Numbered from the stretch's first letter, positions 10,348 through 21,154 are shown. The stretch is 64,000 nt of DNA from Algicola sagamiensis DSM 14643 (GCF_000374485.1 NZ_KB894495.1:178744-242743), one strand, 5' to 3'. Numbers and translations: made by a program. Notes: a model not told the origin generated them from the sequence alone.

Positions 10348-11310
10348 TTAAATACTCATTAAAATGACGGCCTGGTATGCAATGAATCCAGCTAAAAACA
10401 ATCCGCCGTTAAATCGAGTGAGCTTTGCTTTGTTTCGGATCCCTATGGACAATACAAACATGAAAATAGTTGCAGCAATCATCACGCCAATGTCACGATT
10501 GACTGCTGGGTCCAGCGGTGATGGTGTGATCATACCACCGATCGCTAGGACAACAAGCAGGTTAAATATATTTGAACCAATAATGTTTCCAATCGCCATA
10601 TCATCTTCACCTTTTAAGGCACCTGCGATGGAAGCAGCCAATTCAGGTAAGCTGGTTCCAATGGCGATAATCGTCAGTCCAATAACTAAGTCTGACATGC
10701 CAAAGAACTTTGCGATTTCAACCGCAGAATTCACAAGAAAGTGCGAACTTGCGGGGAGCAATATTAAACCGGCAATTACCCACATGACTGCTGTAGATGT
10801 TTTGACATTGGATGGTATCTCTTCTTCGAGTTCTGATGTCATTGGATCCGGTGTACCAGCCCGTGATAATCTGTATAGATAAACTGTAAAAAGAAGAAAA
10901 AGGAAAACTAAAACACCAGCATCAAATCGAGATAACTCACCATCAAATAGCAAGACGCTTGCAATTGCAGTGATAAACATTAAAATTGGCATCTCGCGTT
11001 TTAGGGAATCGGATGAAATCGTCAAAGGGCGAATTAAAGCAGTACATCCAAGTACGAGTAGGATATTGGTAATATTTGAGCCAAGCGCATTTCCGACGGC
11101 TGTATCTGTTTTATTCAATAGTGCTGCATTACCTGATACAAGCATTTCTGGTGCGGACGAACCCATTGCGACGATTGTTAAACCAATGAGAATTGGTGGT
11201 GCGCCTAGGTTTTTCGCTAGAGCAGAAGCTCCAAATACAAAGCGATCAGCACACCAAATAAGTACAGCAAATGAAAGAATTAGAGTTAGGCTAGGAATTA
11301 ACATATTCAT
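10348..11310 (-). CDS. Calcium/sodium antiporter (YrbG/CaxA family)
   Basis: An inner-membrane protein with about ten hydrophobic segments and the two internally repeated Na/Ca exchanger alpha motifs: the first with GSSAPEMLVS and the second with GTSLPELAAS. Its position next to kdsD matches enterobacterial yrbG. I take MNMLIPS at 11310 as the start; the longer frame to 11361 adds a hydrophilic stretch absent from the family. It exchanges Na+ and Ca2+ across the inner membrane; the physiological role is unclear. Confidence 0.9.
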   Translation of the reverse strand: MNMLIPSLTLILSFAVLIWCADRFVFGASALAKNLGAPPILIGLTIVAMGSSAPEMLVSGNAALLNKTDTAVGNALGSNITNILLVLGCTALIRPLTISSDSLKREMPILMFITAIASVLLFDGELSRFDAGVLVFLFLLFTVYLYRLSRAGTPDPMTSELEEEIPSNVKTSTAVMWVIAGLILLPASSHFLVNSAVEIAKFFGMSDLVIGLTIIAIGTSLPELAASIAGALKGEDDMAIGNIIGSNIFNLLVVLAIGGMITPSPLDPAVNRDIGVMIAATIFMFVLSIGIRNKAKLTRFNGGLFLAGFIAYQAVILMSI

Positions 11311-11497
11311 CTTCTGGTCTTTAGAGTCGCGGTATTTTCGCATTTCTTGCCAAGAAAGCAAAAGTTTTAGATCTGCTTAAACTTATTGGTAATTTTGTCG
11401 TCCAATGACGGTCGATTGATTGAACTAGGATTATATAGACTCGAATTGGTTCAAATGCAGAAAATTGAACGAATTCGTACTCCTTAAGGAACACATT

Positions 11498-12307
11498 TTG
11501 GCAAGTACATCTATCGTCGAAATAGAAAATATGACCTTTAAACGAGGAGAAAGAACGATATATAACAACGTTTCTTTTCAAATCCCTCGTGGAAAAGTGA
11601 CAGCGATTATGGGACCGAGTGGTATCGGTAAGACAACATTATTACGATTGATCGGTGGGCAGTTGCGTCCAGATTCTGGGACTATCTGCTTCGAAGGCCA
11701 AAATATCCCAGAGCTAGCACGTTCAGAACTTTACAAAGTTCGCCATAAAATGAGTATGCTTTTCCAAAGCGGTGCATTGTTTACGGATATGACCGTTTTT
11801 GATAATGTTGCGTTTCCAATTCGTGAACACACAAAGTTACCAAAAGAAATCATTCGTACGATGGTCCTCATGAAACTAGAAGCTGTCGGCTTACGCGGTG
11901 CAAAGGATTTGATGCCCAGTGAGTTATCAGGCGGGATGGCTCGTCGAGCGGCACTCGCTCGGGCTATTGCCCTTGATCCAGAACTCATACTTTACGATGA
12001 GCCATTTGCTGGGCAAGATCCAATTTCTATGGGAGTGATTGTGCGCCTCATTCAATCACTCAATCAAGCGCTTGGTTTGACATCTGTTGTCGTCTCACAC
12101 GATGTTCAAGAAGTGATGAGCATTGCAGACTATATTTATGTCATTGCGAATCAACAAGTTATCGGGCAGGGGACACCAGAAGAGTTGCGCCAGCAAGAAT
12201 CCCCACTTGTCCAACAGTTTCTTCAAGGACAAGCGGATGGTCCAGTACCATTTCATTATCCAGCAGCTGAATATAGTTCTGAACTTTTGGAGTATGCGCG
12301 TTCATGA
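11498..12307 (+). CDS. mlaF: Phospholipid transport ATPase MlaF
   Basis: An ABC ATPase of 269 residues with Walker [10 protein letters not shown], signature LSGGMARR and the long C-terminal extension seen in MlaF. The start is a TTG at 11498, supported by AAGGA at 11486-11490 and homology beginning only there; an upstream TTG at 11465 is less likely. It energises the MlaFEDB complex that keeps outer-membrane lipid asymmetry. It is first in a six-gene run with tight overlaps. Confidence 0.95.
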   Translation: MASTSIVEIENMTFKRGERTIYNNVSFQIPRGKVTAIMGPSGIGKTTLLRLIGGQLRPDSGTICFEGQNIPELARSELYKVRHKMSMLFQSGALFTDMTVFDNVAFPIREHTKLPKEIIRTMVLMKLEAVGLRGAKDLMPSELSGGMARRAALARAIALDPELILYDEPFAGQDPISMGVIVRLIQSLNQALGLTSVVVSHDVQEVMSIADYIYVIANQQVIGQGTPEELRQQESPLVQQFLQGQADGPVPFHYPAAEYSSELLEYARS

Positions 12308-13080
12308 TTTCATTTTTCCAGAAAGTGGGTGCAAATTCACTGGATAACCTGGGCTCTGTCGGACGTGCGACCTTTATGTTAATCGGTGCGCTTGTTTCAA
12401 AACCGACACCAATCAAGTCATTTCCGTTGTTGATGAAGCAAATTTACATGGTCGGCTTTTTGTCGTTAATCATTGTTGTTGTTTCTGGCTTGTTTATTGG
12501 GATGGTACTTGGCTTACAAGGATATACAATCCTTGTTGATTTTGGTGCCGAGAGCAGTTTAGGCCCGCTTGTTGCATTATCACTCCTTCGAGAGTTAGGG
12601 CCAGTCGTCACGGGCCTGTTATTTGCTGGTCGCGCAGGCTCTGCATTAACAGCAGAAATCGGTTTGATGAAAGCAACAGAACAGCTGTCATCATTGGAAA
12701 TGATGGCGATTGACCCACTAAAACGGATTATTGCACCGAGATTTTGGGCTGGTGTGATCAGTATGCCTTTATTGGCGACTATTTTTTCAGCGGTTGGCAT
12801 TATTGGTGGATACCTCGTTGGTGTAAAATGGCTCGGTGTTGATGACGGTAGCTTCTGGTCAATTATGCAAGCTGCAGTCGATTTGGAAGATATTTGGAAT
12901 GGACTAATTAAGAGCATTGTCTTCGCATTGGTCGTGACTTGGATTGCACTCTATAAGGGTTATGACTCCATTCCGACTTCGGAGGGGATTAGTCGTGCAA
13001 CAACAGAAACGGTTGTGCACTCATCTTTAGCAATCCTTGGTTTTGATTTTGTATTAACAGCAATTATGTTTGGGGCCTAA
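12304..13080 (+). CDS. mlaE: Phospholipid transport permease MlaE
   Basis: 258 residues with the MlaE-family permease signature [20 protein letters not shown] and five or six hydrophobic segments. It is the inner-membrane channel of the Mla system. Its ATG overlaps the mlaF stop by four bases. Confidence 0.96.
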   Translation: MISFFQKVGANSLDNLGSVGRATFMLIGALVSKPTPIKSFPLLMKQIYMVGFLSLIIVVVSGLFIGMVLGLQGYTILVDFGAESSLGPLVALSLLRELGPVVTGLLFAGRAGSALTAEIGLMKATEQLSSLEMMAIDPLKRIIAPRFWAGVISMPLLATIFSAVGIIGGYLVGVKWLGVDDGSFWSIMQAAVDLEDIWNGLIKSIVFALVVTWIALYKGYDSIPTSEGISRATTETVVHSSLAILGFDFVLTAIMFGA

Positions 13081-13081
13081 C

Positions 13082-13552
13082 ATGACTTCAAAAAGGATAG
13101 AAATTTTAGTCGGTGCATTTGTTTCATTGGGGATTGCCGCAATGGTCATGCTTGCACTGCAAGTTGCCGATGCCGGCGGGGCAGGAAATGGCGAAACTTA
13201 TATTCTTAAAGCAAAGTTCGATAATATTGGTGGTTTAAAAGTTCGTTCTCCTGTGAAAGTTGGTGGCGTTGTTGTCGGTCGTGTATCAAGTATCGAGCTG
13301 GATCCGTCAGACTTTTCCCCAGTCGTCAGTATGGAAATCAACCAAGCTTACAACCAGTTTCCAGAAACGAGCTCTTTATCAATTCTCACCGCCGGGCTTC
13401 TTGGAGAGCAATACCTTGGTTTGCAACCTGGTTTTATTGATGAGGATATTGAGATTCTAGCTGCTGGTGACATGATTGAAGATACGAAATCAGCACTCGT
13501 TTTAGAAGAGCTCATTGGTCAATTTTTATTTAGTTTAAAAGAAGATAAGTAA
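13082..13552 (+). CDS. mlaD: Phospholipid transport MCE-domain protein MlaD
   Basis: 156 residues: one N-terminal membrane helix (VGAFVSLGIAAMVMLALQV) and one MCE domain (KFDNIGGLKVRSPVKVGGV). MlaD forms a periplasmic hexameric ring on MlaE. The ATG at 13082 follows the mlaE stop by one base; the open frame extends four codons upstream to a TTG which I do not use. Confidence 0.95.
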   Translation: MTSKRIEILVGAFVSLGIAAMVMLALQVADAGGAGNGETYILKAKFDNIGGLKVRSPVKVGGVVVGRVSSIELDPSDFSPVVSMEINQAYNQFPETSSLSILTAGLLGEQYLGLQPGFIDEDIEILAAGDMIEDTKSALVLEELIGQFLFSLKEDK

Positions 13553-13553
13553 G

Positions 13554-14210
13554 ATGCAAAAGTATGTAAAGTTTTTCGCAAGCGCCTTGGTACTTAGCTT
13601 GATGTCACTCTCGCTTCAAGCCTCAGAGAATAAGCCACCTGAAAATCCGTATGATATTGTCAGAGTCGTTGCGGATAACACTTTTACTCGAATTTCAAAA
13701 GAGCAGGATAAGATCAGTCAAGACATGAACTACATGCGTGTGATTGTCCAAGAAGAGCTTCTTCCTTATGTTGATTACCGATACGCGGCACTGAAAGTGA
13801 TCGGAAAAAATCTCAGTAAGACTTCAAAGGAGCAACGCTCAGAGTTTGTCAAAGTCTTTAAAGATTATTTGGTGACGACCTATGCAAGTGTTCTAACTCA
13901 ATATAAAGATCAGAAAGTTGAATTTGAACCAACGCGATCGGTTGAAGGCAAGCGAATGGTGACGATTAAGACCAAGATCGTTGAAAAGGGGCGCCCTGAT
14001 ATCAACATCGACTTTAAAGTTCGCAAGAATAAAAAGAGTGGCGAATGGAAAGCCTTTGATATGGTTGCTGAAGGGATTAGTTTGCTCGATAGTAAACGTG
14101 CTGAATTGAGTACATTGATCCGTCAAAAAGGGATTGACAGTGTGATTGCATTACTTCGGAAAAAAGCAGAAGCACCTGTTCAAAGCAAAAAAGAGGAAAG
14201 CAAAGCGTGA
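13554..14210 (+). CDS. mlaC: Periplasmic phospholipid-binding protein MlaC
   Basis: 218 residues with a signal peptide (MQKYVKFFASALVLSLMSLS, cleaved after LQA) and the MlaC/Ttg2 fold. It shuttles phospholipid between the outer-membrane MlaA complex and MlaD. It begins one base after the mlaD stop and ends in a charged Lys/Glu tail. Confidence 0.95.
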   Translation: MQKYVKFFASALVLSLMSLSLQASENKPPENPYDIVRVVADNTFTRISKEQDKISQDMNYMRVIVQEELLPYVDYRYAALKVIGKNLSKTSKEQRSEFVKVFKDYLVTTYASVLTQYKDQKVEFEPTRSVEGKRMVTIKTKIVEKGRPDINIDFKVRKNKKSGEWKAFDMVAEGISLLDSKRAELSTLIRQKGIDSVIALLRKKAEAPVQSKKEESKA

Positions 14211-14500
14211 TGAGTGATTTCTCTATGATAGAGAATGAACCTGGTCAGTATAAATTATCAGGGAAATTAACGCGGGACAAAGTGCCTGCGTTAACGCCTT
14301 TTAAAAATGGTGTTAGTCACGTTGTGATGGATATCTCGGAGCTGACGCATGTGGATACAGCTGGGATTGCCTGGTTTGTTCATGTTAGCTCTGTTTGTGA
14401 AAAACAAGACGCAACATTGACGTTACTTCATCCTTCTGAGCAGCTTCAATCTCTTGCAGAAGTCAGTGGGATCAGCGTGTTGTTATCCCTAGCGGAGTAG
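14210..14500 (+). CDS. mlaB: STAS-domain protein MlaB
   Basis: A 96-residue STAS protein with the characteristic strand-helix VDTAGIAWFVH. MlaB binds MlaF and is needed for Mla assembly and activity. The ATG at 14210 shares its A with the mlaC stop (TGATG); a GTG one codon upstream is in frame. Confidence 0.92.
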   Translation: MSDFSMIENEPGQYKLSGKLTRDKVPALTPFKNGVSHVVMDISELTHVDTAGIAWFVHVSSVCEKQDATLTLLHPSEQLQSLAEVSGISVLLSLAE

Positions 14501-14512
14501 ATAGGTAGATAT

Positions 14513-14770
14513 ATGCAAATTGATGAAATTAAACAGATCTTGATGGGCAAACTTGAACTTGATGAAGTTCATATCAAAGCTGACGGAAGTCATTTCGAGA
14601 TCATCGCTGTTGGTCAGTGCTTCGAGTCACTTTCTCCAGTGAAGAAACAACAACTGGTTTACGGGCCATTGATGGAGTCAATCGCAGATGGAACGATGCA
14701 TGCCGTTAGTATTAAAACTTACACACCAGAACAATGGGCTCGTGATAAAAAGCTCATGTTTCCTTCCTGA
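14513..14770 (+). CDS. ibaG: BolA-family protein IbaG
   Basis: 85 residues of BolA fold, with the pattern [19 protein letters not shown] at the N-terminal half. BolA proteins pair with monothiol glutaredoxins and carry iron-sulfur clusters. Placement between mlaB and murA is the conserved position of ibaG (yrbA). Confidence 0.93.
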   Translation: MQIDEIKQILMGKLELDEVHIKADGSHFEIIAVGQCFESLSPVKKQQLVYGPLMESIADGTMHAVSIKTYTPEQWARDKKLMFPS

Positions 14771-14786
14771 TTAGGTATCTTCATTT

Positions 14787-16049
14787 ATGCAACAGTTTGT
14801 GATTCAAGGTGGTGGAGCAATTCGTGGCGAAGTGAATATTGCTGGCGCAAAAAATGCTGCACTCCCGATTCTTATGGCTGCAATCTTGAGCGATGATATA
14901 TCACGCATCACGAATGTACCAATGTTGAAAGACATTGATACCAGCTTATCTGTGCTTGAGGGGCTTGGGATAAGTTCCACTTTTGAACAGGAAGAAGTGA
15001 TTTTAAAGCCTGGCCCATCATTGACCCATAAAGCACCATATGAGCTTGTCAAAACTATGCGGGCTTCCATTCTTGTACTCGGCCCGTTGCTTACTAAACA
15101 TGGTGATGCAGAAGTATCACTCCCTGGTGGTTGTGCGATAGGCGCAAGACCTGTCAATTTGCACATTGAAGGGCTGCAAAAAATGGGCGCACAAATTACC
15201 GTTGAAAATGGCTATGTAAAGGGCTCTGTTCAAGGTCGCCTTCAAGGTGCTCATTTATTTATGGATATTGTGAGTGTTGGTGCGACAGAAAATTTAATGA
15301 TGGCTGCTTGTTTGGCAGAAGGGGAAACGGTGATTGAAAACGCCGCCCGTGAGCCAGAAGTCGTCGACCTCGCCAACTGTTTGATTGGAATGGGTGCAAA
15401 GATCGAAGGAGCAGGTACAGACACCATTCATATTTATGGTGTTGAGCGTCTATCAGGTGCTGATCATAGTGTCCTTCCTGATAGAATTGAAACCGGAACA
15501 TTCCTCGTGGCCGCTGCAGCAACACATGGTGAAATCGTTTGTCATCGTGCGAATGCTGTGATCATGGATGCAGTGTTAGATAAGCTGATTCAAGCTGGTG
15601 CACAGGTTGAATATTCGGCCGATCATATTCACCTTTCGATGCATCATCGCGAATTACACTCTGTGGATATCAAAACATCACCACACCCTGGCTTTCCAAC
15701 GGATATGCAGGCGCAGTTCACAGTATTGAATACTGTTGCACAAGGCGTTGCGACAATTACCGAAAATATCTTCGAAAATCGCTTCATGCATGTGCCGGAG
15801 CTTCAGAGAATGGGAGCGAATATTCGCCTGGAAGGCAATACCGCGATTTGTGGTGACCCACACCCGTTATCTGGTGCACAGGTCATGGCGACAGATTTAC
15901 GTGCTTCAGCAAGTCTCGTGATTGCGGGTGTATTGGCTGAAGGTGAGACAATCGTTGATCGTATTTATCATATCGATCGTGGTTATTCACATATTGAAGA
16001 AAAGTTGACGAAATTGGGTGTGTCGATTTTAAGAAGAGATACACACTAA
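14787..16049 (+). CDS. murA: UDP-N-acetylglucosamine 1-carboxyvinyltransferase MurA
   Basis: A full-length MurA of 420 residues. It adds enolpyruvate from PEP to UDP-GlcNAc, the first committed step of peptidoglycan synthesis. The N-terminal [12 protein letters not shown] and the active-site loop [10 protein letters not shown] with catalytic Cys at about residue 116 are present; Cys here predicts fosfomycin sensitivity. It closes the mla-ibaG-murA run. Confidence 0.97.
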   Translation: MQQFVIQGGGAIRGEVNIAGAKNAALPILMAAILSDDISRITNVPMLKDIDTSLSVLEGLGISSTFEQEEVILKPGPSLTHKAPYELVKTMRASILVLGPLLTKHGDAEVSLPGGCAIGARPVNLHIEGLQKMGAQITVENGYVKGSVQGRLQGAHLFMDIVSVGATENLMMAACLAEGETVIENAAREPEVVDLANCLIGMGAKIEGAGTDTIHIYGVERLSGADHSVLPDRIETGTFLVAAAATHGEIVCHRANAVIMDAVLDKLIQAGAQVEYSADHIHLSMHHRELHSVDIKTSPHPGFPTDMQAQFTVLNTVAQGVATITENIFENRFMHVPELQRMGANIRLEGNTAICGDPHPLSGAQVMATDLRASASLVIAGVLAEGETIVDRIYHIDRGYSHIEEKLTKLGVSILRRDTH

Positions 16050-16063
16050 CTTTGCCATTCGGT

Positions 16064-16089
16064 TTGGTGTGTGGACTCAAACACACCAA
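16064..16089. terminator. Hairpin between convergent murA and degS
   Basis: A perfect 9-bp stem (TTGGTGTGT with ACACACCAA) closes an 8-base loop just after the murA stop and before the degS stop. The following bases are only moderately T-rich, so it may act in both directions as a weak intrinsic terminator. Confidence 0.55.
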
Positions 16090-16131
16090 GCTTCATATTT
16101 TAAATTGAGCGATAATAAGTATCCCGAGAAC

Positions 16132-17205
16132 TTAACTTCTTCTTTCTCCAACAATTACCGTTATTTCAATCAAATTTCCTGCTCGCAACACTGTTAAAGT
16201 TACTTTATCATCTGGTAGCGTTTCGGCAATCGTATCACGAAATTCTGTGAGCGATGTGATCTGAGTGCCATTGAGTTTGAGTAAAATATCGTTGCTTTGC
16301 ACACCAGCTTGAGCAGCAGGACCGTTCCGCTCGACTAATTTGACCTGGATCCCAGCAATTTGCGTAATACTGGATAAGGCATCACGTCCCTGAGCATCAA
16401 TTGGGATCCCCTCCATACCCAAATATCCTCGTCTGACTCGACCATATCGAATTAGTTTATGCATGACTTTTGAAGCAAGCTCGTAAGGCACAGCAAAGAA
16501 AATACCTTGAATATCACGATAACGATCCTGATATGCTGAGACATTGATCCCGACGAGGTTACCTTCTGAATCAATTAAGGCACCACCAGAATTACCTTCG
16601 TTAATTGCTGCATCCATTTGGATAAAGTTTGCAAGCCCATCTGGGTTGAGGCTGCTTCGGCCTGTTGCACTGATGATCCCTTGCGTGATCGCTTGACCAA
16701 GATTCAATGGGTTTCCAATAGCGAGAACAATGTCGCCGACCTGTGGTGGAAGCCTCTTTTTTTGAGGGATAACAGGTAGGTTATTTGCGTCAACTTTTAA
16801 TACAGCTAGGTCGGTGAGTCGATCCGTCCCGATGACTTCTGCATTTAAATGACGACCATCTTGCAAATAGACATTGATTGAATCGGCATTATCCACAACA
16901 TGATGGTTGGTCAGAATGTAGCCATTTTCGCTCATGATGACACCGGAACCAAGTTCCTGACGCTGTCGACGAACAGGACGAATAAAACCAGGGATCGTAT
17001 CTGAGCTGGTTGTATAAATATTCACTACAGCAGGGGCTGCTTGTCGGACCGCGTGAGCAAATGACAAAGGACGATTATCGTGTTCATGTTGATTTGTTTC
17101 TAGGAAATTCAGGTGCTTAAATTGTGGCGCTAAAACAAGTACCAGAAAGGCGATGGCTAAGCCATATACTGTTGGTCGGAGAAGGTACTGAACAAACGTT
17201 TTCAC
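16132..17205 (-). CDS. degS: Inner-membrane-anchored serine protease DegS
   Basis: 357 residues with an N-terminal membrane anchor (TVYGLAIAFLVLVLAP), a trypsin-like domain with His in TNHHVVDN, Asp in TDLAVLK and Ser in GNSGGAL, and a single PDZ domain. DegS senses misfolded porin C-termini and cuts RseA to start the sigma-E response. The single PDZ and anchor separate it from DegQ, encoded next to it. Confidence 0.93.
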   Translation of the reverse strand: MKTFVQYLLRPTVYGLAIAFLVLVLAPQFKHLNFLETNQHEHDNRPLSFAHAVRQAAPAVVNIYTTSSDTIPGFIRPVRRQRQELGSGVIMSENGYILTNHHVVDNADSINVYLQDGRHLNAEVIGTDRLTDLAVLKVDANNLPVIPQKKRLPPQVGDIVLAIGNPLNLGQAITQGIISATGRSSLNPDGLANFIQMDAAINEGNSGGALIDSEGNLVGINVSAYQDRYRDIQGIFFAVPYELASKVMHKLIRYGRVRRGYLGMEGIPIDAQGRDALSSITQIAGIQVKLVERNGPAAQAGVQSNDILLKLNGTQITSLTEFRDTIAETLPDDKVTLTVLRAGNLIEITVIVGERRS

Positions 17206-17265
17206 AATGAATTTGGGTCAAAAAATTGAATATGCCTAAGGATATCAAATCTTCGATCTCGGCGG

Positions 17266-17286
17266 AAGGGCAGCATGGCTGCCCTT
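17266..17286. terminator. Hairpin between degQ and degS
   Basis: A perfect 9-bp palindrome (AAGGGCAGC with GCTGCCCTT) surrounds a 3-base loop downstream of degQ on the minus strand. It lacks a long T-run, so attenuation between the two protease genes is possible but unproven. Confidence 0.45.
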
Positions 17287-17305
17287 ATTTGGTTGGTAAG
17301 GCTTT

Positions 17306-18673
17306 TTAACGGAGTTGAATGAATAACGCAGTGTTTTCACGTATGATATTCAATACCAGTAACCCCTTGGTGTTACGAAGAACTTTGCGAAGCTCTTTGA
17401 GATCCGTAACGCGGGTTCTGTTCACTGCAACAATGACATCTCCCTCTTGTAATCCGTAACGCGCAGCGATAGAGCGCTTATTGATATCCACAACTTCAAT
17501 TCCTTTATCGCCATCACCAGTCTTCCCATTATCGAGTTGAACACCTTCAAATGCTGGGTGAAGGTGTTTTGCGCTCATGGCACCACCTTGCGGCTCTTTC
17601 AAAGTTGCGGTGACGGTCTTTTCATCGCCATCACGGATGATACCAATCTTTAACGTTTTTCCTGCACCTATGGTACCGATTTTTGCACGTAGTTCGAAGA
17701 ACGAGTTGATTTTCTTCCCGTTGATGGATGTGATGACATCACCAGGTTTTAGTCCTGCCTCTTCAGCAGCAGAGTCTTTCATGACTTGCTGAATGAAAGC
17801 ACCCTTATTGGTTTCGAGCTTCATTGCTTTTTTGAGATCAGGCGTGATTGGCTGGCCGGTGATCCCTAAGTGGCCTCGTTTCACTTCGCCATATTGGATA
17901 ATCTGATCCACAAGGTTTTTCATCATGTTCGCTGGTATCGCGAAGCCAATCCCGACGTTACCGCCACCAGGTCCAATAATTGCTGTATTGATGCCAATCA
18001 ACTGGCCTTTTAAGTCAACAAGTGCACCACCTGAGTTTCCTCGGTTAATCGCGGCATCCGTTTGAATAAAATCTTCATAGCCTTCAATATTCAGTCCACT
18101 CCGGCCAAGGGCGCTGATGATACCGGATGTGACCGTTTGTCCGAGCCCGAATGGATTACCAATGGCAACAGCAAAGTCGCCAACGCGAAGTTGATCGGAG
18201 TCTGCTAACCTCACTTCGGTTAAGTTGTCGGCTTCAATTTGGAGCAATGCAATATCGCTTTCCTTATCGCTGCCAAGTTTCTTCGCTGGAAAACGACGAC
18301 CGTCTTTGAGGGTGATTAGAATTTCATCTGCCTCATCGACAACGTGGTTGTTTGTGACAACGTAGCCTTCATCAGCATCAATAATGACACCACTACCTAA
18401 TCCTTTAAAAGGCTGTTCTTGTTTATATTGGCGCGGTGTTCTCGGACCAAAAAAGTAACGAAATGCGTCAGGAACATTCTGTTTGACTTCTCGGCTACCT
18501 GCGACAGAGATATTGACGACAGCAGGCGTTGTTTTTTCCAACATCGGTGCCAAGCTAGGTACTTCATCCGAACTTCCAAATGAAAAGGGGAGCTTCGCAT
18601 GGCTAACCGCGGGAGAAAGGAGTAAAGCAGCACTCAGGATGCTGCTCGCAAGGATATTGACTTGTTTTTTCAT
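17306..18673 (-). CDS. degQ: Periplasmic serine protease/chaperone, DegQ/DegP family
   Basis: 455 residues with a signal peptide (ILASSILSAALLLSPAVSHA), protease domain with catalytic His in TNNHVVDEAD, Asp in ESDIALLQ and Ser in RGNSGGAL, then two PDZ domains. It degrades or refolds damaged periplasmic proteins. Pairing with degS and zapG favours DegQ; MucD or DegP are alternative names for the same type of enzyme. Confidence 0.92.
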   Translation of the reverse strand: MKKQVNILASSILSAALLLSPAVSHAKLPFSFGSSDEVPSLAPMLEKTTPAVVNISVAGSREVKQNVPDAFRYFFGPRTPRQYKQEQPFKGLGSGVIIDADEGYVVTNNHVVDEADEILITLKDGRRFPAKKLGSDKESDIALLQIEADNLTEVRLADSDQLRVGDFAVAIGNPFGLGQTVTSGIISALGRSGLNIEGYEDFIQTDAAINRGNSGGALVDLKGQLIGINTAIIGPGGGNVGIGFAIPANMMKNLVDQIIQYGEVKRGHLGITGQPITPDLKKAMKLETNKGAFIQQVMKDSAAEEAGLKPGDVITSINGKKINSFFELRAKIGTIGAGKTLKIGIIRDGDEKTVTATLKEPQGGAMSAKHLHPAFEGVQLDNGKTGDGDKGIEVVDINKRSIAARYGLQEGDVIVAVNRTRVTDLKELRKVLRNTKGLLVLNIIRENTALFIQLR

Positions 18674-18730
18674 ATTCGTCGGTTCCCTTTTTTAAAACCA
18701 TACAGTGTTTTTCAAGAGACTGACGAAGAT

Positions 18731-19192
18731 TTAAGAAAGTTCCGTTTCTTTCTCAACTTTTAAGTCTGACTGCTCATCTTTTGATTCATTGTCACCATTC
18801 GCAGAATAATCGATTGGCTGAGTCTCTGGCTTTGGACGAGATTGACGTGGCGCATCTTTTTTAGAGAGCTGTGTTTTGAGGAGCTCGTCCGCTTCTTGAG
18901 AAAACATGGAAACATCTTCTACCTTCGGTGGAGATGCCAAACGTTGCTTCGTTTCTTCAATGCGTTTTGTCACTTCAATAAAGTTGCCTTGCAACTCTTT
19001 AATTAAATCGGTCGTTTCTTGGAGGTGCTTTTCGACATCAGAACGATAACCATGTAATTCATTTTGGGTCTGCTCAAACTGCTCTTTCAACTGAGTCTGT
19101 TGTTGAGCTTGCTGATGAAAACGCGCATAGTAGATAGCGGTGATAACAACACCAATCAGCGTCCCCGCAAGAAAATATAGAGCTTCTATCAT
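18731..19192 (-). CDS. zapG: Z-ring associated protein ZapG (DUF1043/YhcB)
   Basis: 153 residues. An N-terminal membrane helix (ALYFLAGTLIGVVITAIYYA) is followed by a Gln/Glu-rich coiled coil and a disordered acidic tail. YhcB/ZapG links cell-envelope growth and division. It diverges from zapE, another division gene, across about 155 bases. Confidence 0.87.
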   Translation of the reverse strand: MIEALYFLAGTLIGVVITAIYYARFHQQAQQQTQLKEQFEQTQNELHGYRSDVEKHLQETTDLIKELQGNFIEVTKRIEETKQRLASPPKVEDVSMFSQEADELLKTQLSKKDAPRQSRPKPETQPIDYSANGDNESKDEQSDLKVEKETELS

Positions 19193-19347
19193 GCCTTTTT
19201 CCTAATTTCATTCAAAATGTATTTAATTGTATATCGACTGCATCATACAACGAATTTAGGCGAATGTGATCAACGAATTTATGCTCTGTTGCCTAACCCA
19301 TGTTAGTATTGGGAATATTTACAGCATTTTGTATTACCTGAAGGTCT

Positions 19348-20457
19348 ATGTCAGCCAAAACTCCGTGGGAAAAGTATCAGGAAGATTTGCAGCGTGAGGA
19401 CTTTAATCACGATCCTGCACAAGCGCTAGCCGTCCAGCACTTACAACGCCTATTCGATGATTTTGTTGCAGAATCAAACAAAGAAAGTAAGCATTCACTT
19501 ACTCAAAAGATATTCTTTTGGAAAGAGCAGCAGAAAGAACCTTTACAAGGACTCTATTTTTGGGGCGGTGTTGGACGTGGAAAAACTTACCTCGTGGATA
19601 CTTTCTATGACTGTTTGCCCACAGAGAAAAAAATGCGGGTTCACTTCCATCGCTTTATGCATCGTGTTCATGATGAAATGAAAGCTTTAAAAGGGCAGAA
19701 AAACCCGCTACCTGTGATTGCAGAAAAGTTTGCTCAAGAGACAGACATCATTTGCTTCGATGAGTTTTTTGTTTCAGATATTACTGATGCAATGTTGCTT
19801 GGTACGCTTATGCAGGAATTGTTCAAAAGAGGTGTCACGCTTGTTGCAACTTCAAATATTGAGCCGGAAAATCTCTATCGAAATGGCCTTCAACGTGCTC
19901 GATTCTTACCCGCAATCGACCTTATCTTAAAATATACAGAAGTTGTGAATGTCGATAGTGGTATTGATTACCGCCTGAGAACATTGGAGAAGGCAGATAT
20001 TTTTCATGCGCCATCTGATGAAGATGCCATTCATAATTTACACACATATTTTAAACAGCTCACGCCTGAATCAACGACGACAACACATGGAATTGAGATC
20101 GAAGGACGGATGATTGACACGGTGATGGCAGGTGATGGTGTTGTCTATTTCGATTTCTCTCATATTTGCGAGACTGCTCGCAGTCAAGTGGACTATATGG
20201 AGCTCTCCCGTTGTTACCATACTGTTTTGATTCAGAATGTGAAACAAATGGGGGCAATAAATGATGATGCGGCAAGGCGATTTATTGCACTTGTTGATGA
20301 GTTTTATGAACGCCACGTCAAGCTTATTCTCTCTGCGGATGTTCCGCTGGAAGCGTTATATACACAAGGCCAACTGAGCTTTGAATTTAATCGATGTATC
20401 AGCCGGTTAAAAGAGATGCAATCACACGAATATCTGGCGCGAGAACACTTACCATAA
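19348..20457 (+). CDS. zapE: Cell division ATPase ZapE (AFG1 family)
   Basis: A P-loop ATPase of 369 residues with Walker A GGVGRGKTY and Walker B ICFDEFFVSD, plus FHRFMHRVHDE, typical of AFG1/ZapE. ZapE acts at the constricting Z-ring and is needed under filamentation or low oxygen. The start ATG at 19348 follows an AAGG-type ribosome site. Confidence 0.93.
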   Translation: MSAKTPWEKYQEDLQREDFNHDPAQALAVQHLQRLFDDFVAESNKESKHSLTQKIFFWKEQQKEPLQGLYFWGGVGRGKTYLVDTFYDCLPTEKKMRVHFHRFMHRVHDEMKALKGQKNPLPVIAEKFAQETDIICFDEFFVSDITDAMLLGTLMQELFKRGVTLVATSNIEPENLYRNGLQRARFLPAIDLILKYTEVVNVDSGIDYRLRTLEKADIFHAPSDEDAIHNLHTYFKQLTPESTTTTHGIEIEGRMIDTVMAGDGVVYFDFSHICETARSQVDYMELSRCYHTVLIQNVKQMGAINDDAARRFIALVDEFYERHVKLILSADVPLEALYTQGQLSFEFNRCISRLKEMQSHEYLAREHLP

Positions 20458-20725
20458 ATTTGAACGTGATCTTATCAATGACATGGTGTTTTGTTATGCA
20501 GAAAAAAAGGCGTAAAAAACACCATCATTTCCCGGAATAAGGGGTGATCTTTCACCAGACATCGTATATACTCTCGCGCTACCCCGGTTGCATATCATGC
20601 GGTGGTTGGTTCTTGAGCCTTTAAGAATGACCATCATTCTGTCTCGAAGGGGACTGGCATGGCGAACGGATCTACACTTATGTGGATCGTTGTGTAACAT
20701 ATTTAGATATTTTGGGTGTTTCCAA

Positions 20726-21154
20726 ATGAAAACGTTTGTAGCAAAGCCAGAAACAGTAAAACGTGACTGGTTCGTCGTTGACGCGGCAGATAAAACTTTA
20801 GGACGTCTTGCAACAGAAGTTGCGCTTCGTCTTCGTGGTAAGCATAAGGCTGAATACACGCCTCACGTTGATACTGGCGATCATATCGTTATCATCAACG
20901 CTGAAAAAGTGAAAGTGACTGGTAACAAGTACAACGATAAGATGTATTACTCGCACTCAGGTTATCCTGGTGGTTTGAAAGAAGCGAACTTCGCGACACT
21001 TCAAGCTGAAAAGCCAGAGATGATCATTGAGAAAGCGGTAAAAGGTATGTTGCCTAAAGGCCCTCTAGGTCGTGCAATGTTCCGTAAGCTTAAAGTGTAC
21101 GCAGGTGCTGAGCACAACCATGCAGCTCAACAACCTCAAGTCCTAGATCTTTAA
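20726..21154 (+). CDS. rplM: 50S ribosomal protein L13
   Basis: 142 residues starting [20 protein letters not shown], the expected length for L13, with [20 protein letters not shown] near the end. The open frame continues upstream to 20588 but homology begins only at 20726. About 270 bases separate it from zapE and probably hold the promoter and leader; I saw no convincing known leader structure there. Confidence 0.98.
   Translation: MKTFVAKPETVKRDWFVVDAADKTLGRLATEVALRLRGKHKAEYTPHVDTGDHIVIINAEKVKVTGNKYNDKMYYSHSGYPGGLKEANFATLQAEKPEMIIEKAVKGMLPKGPLGRAMFRKLKVYAGAEHNHAAQQPQVLDL

Noticed and set aside
10364..10882. 172-codon plus-strand frame inside the Na/Ca exchanger gene
   Set aside because: Antisense shadow; the minus-strand protein has clear exchanger motifs.
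20458..20725. Known ribosomal-protein leader or riboswitch before rplM
   Set aside because: No fold that I could match to a known leader; the open frame through it is not supported by homology.
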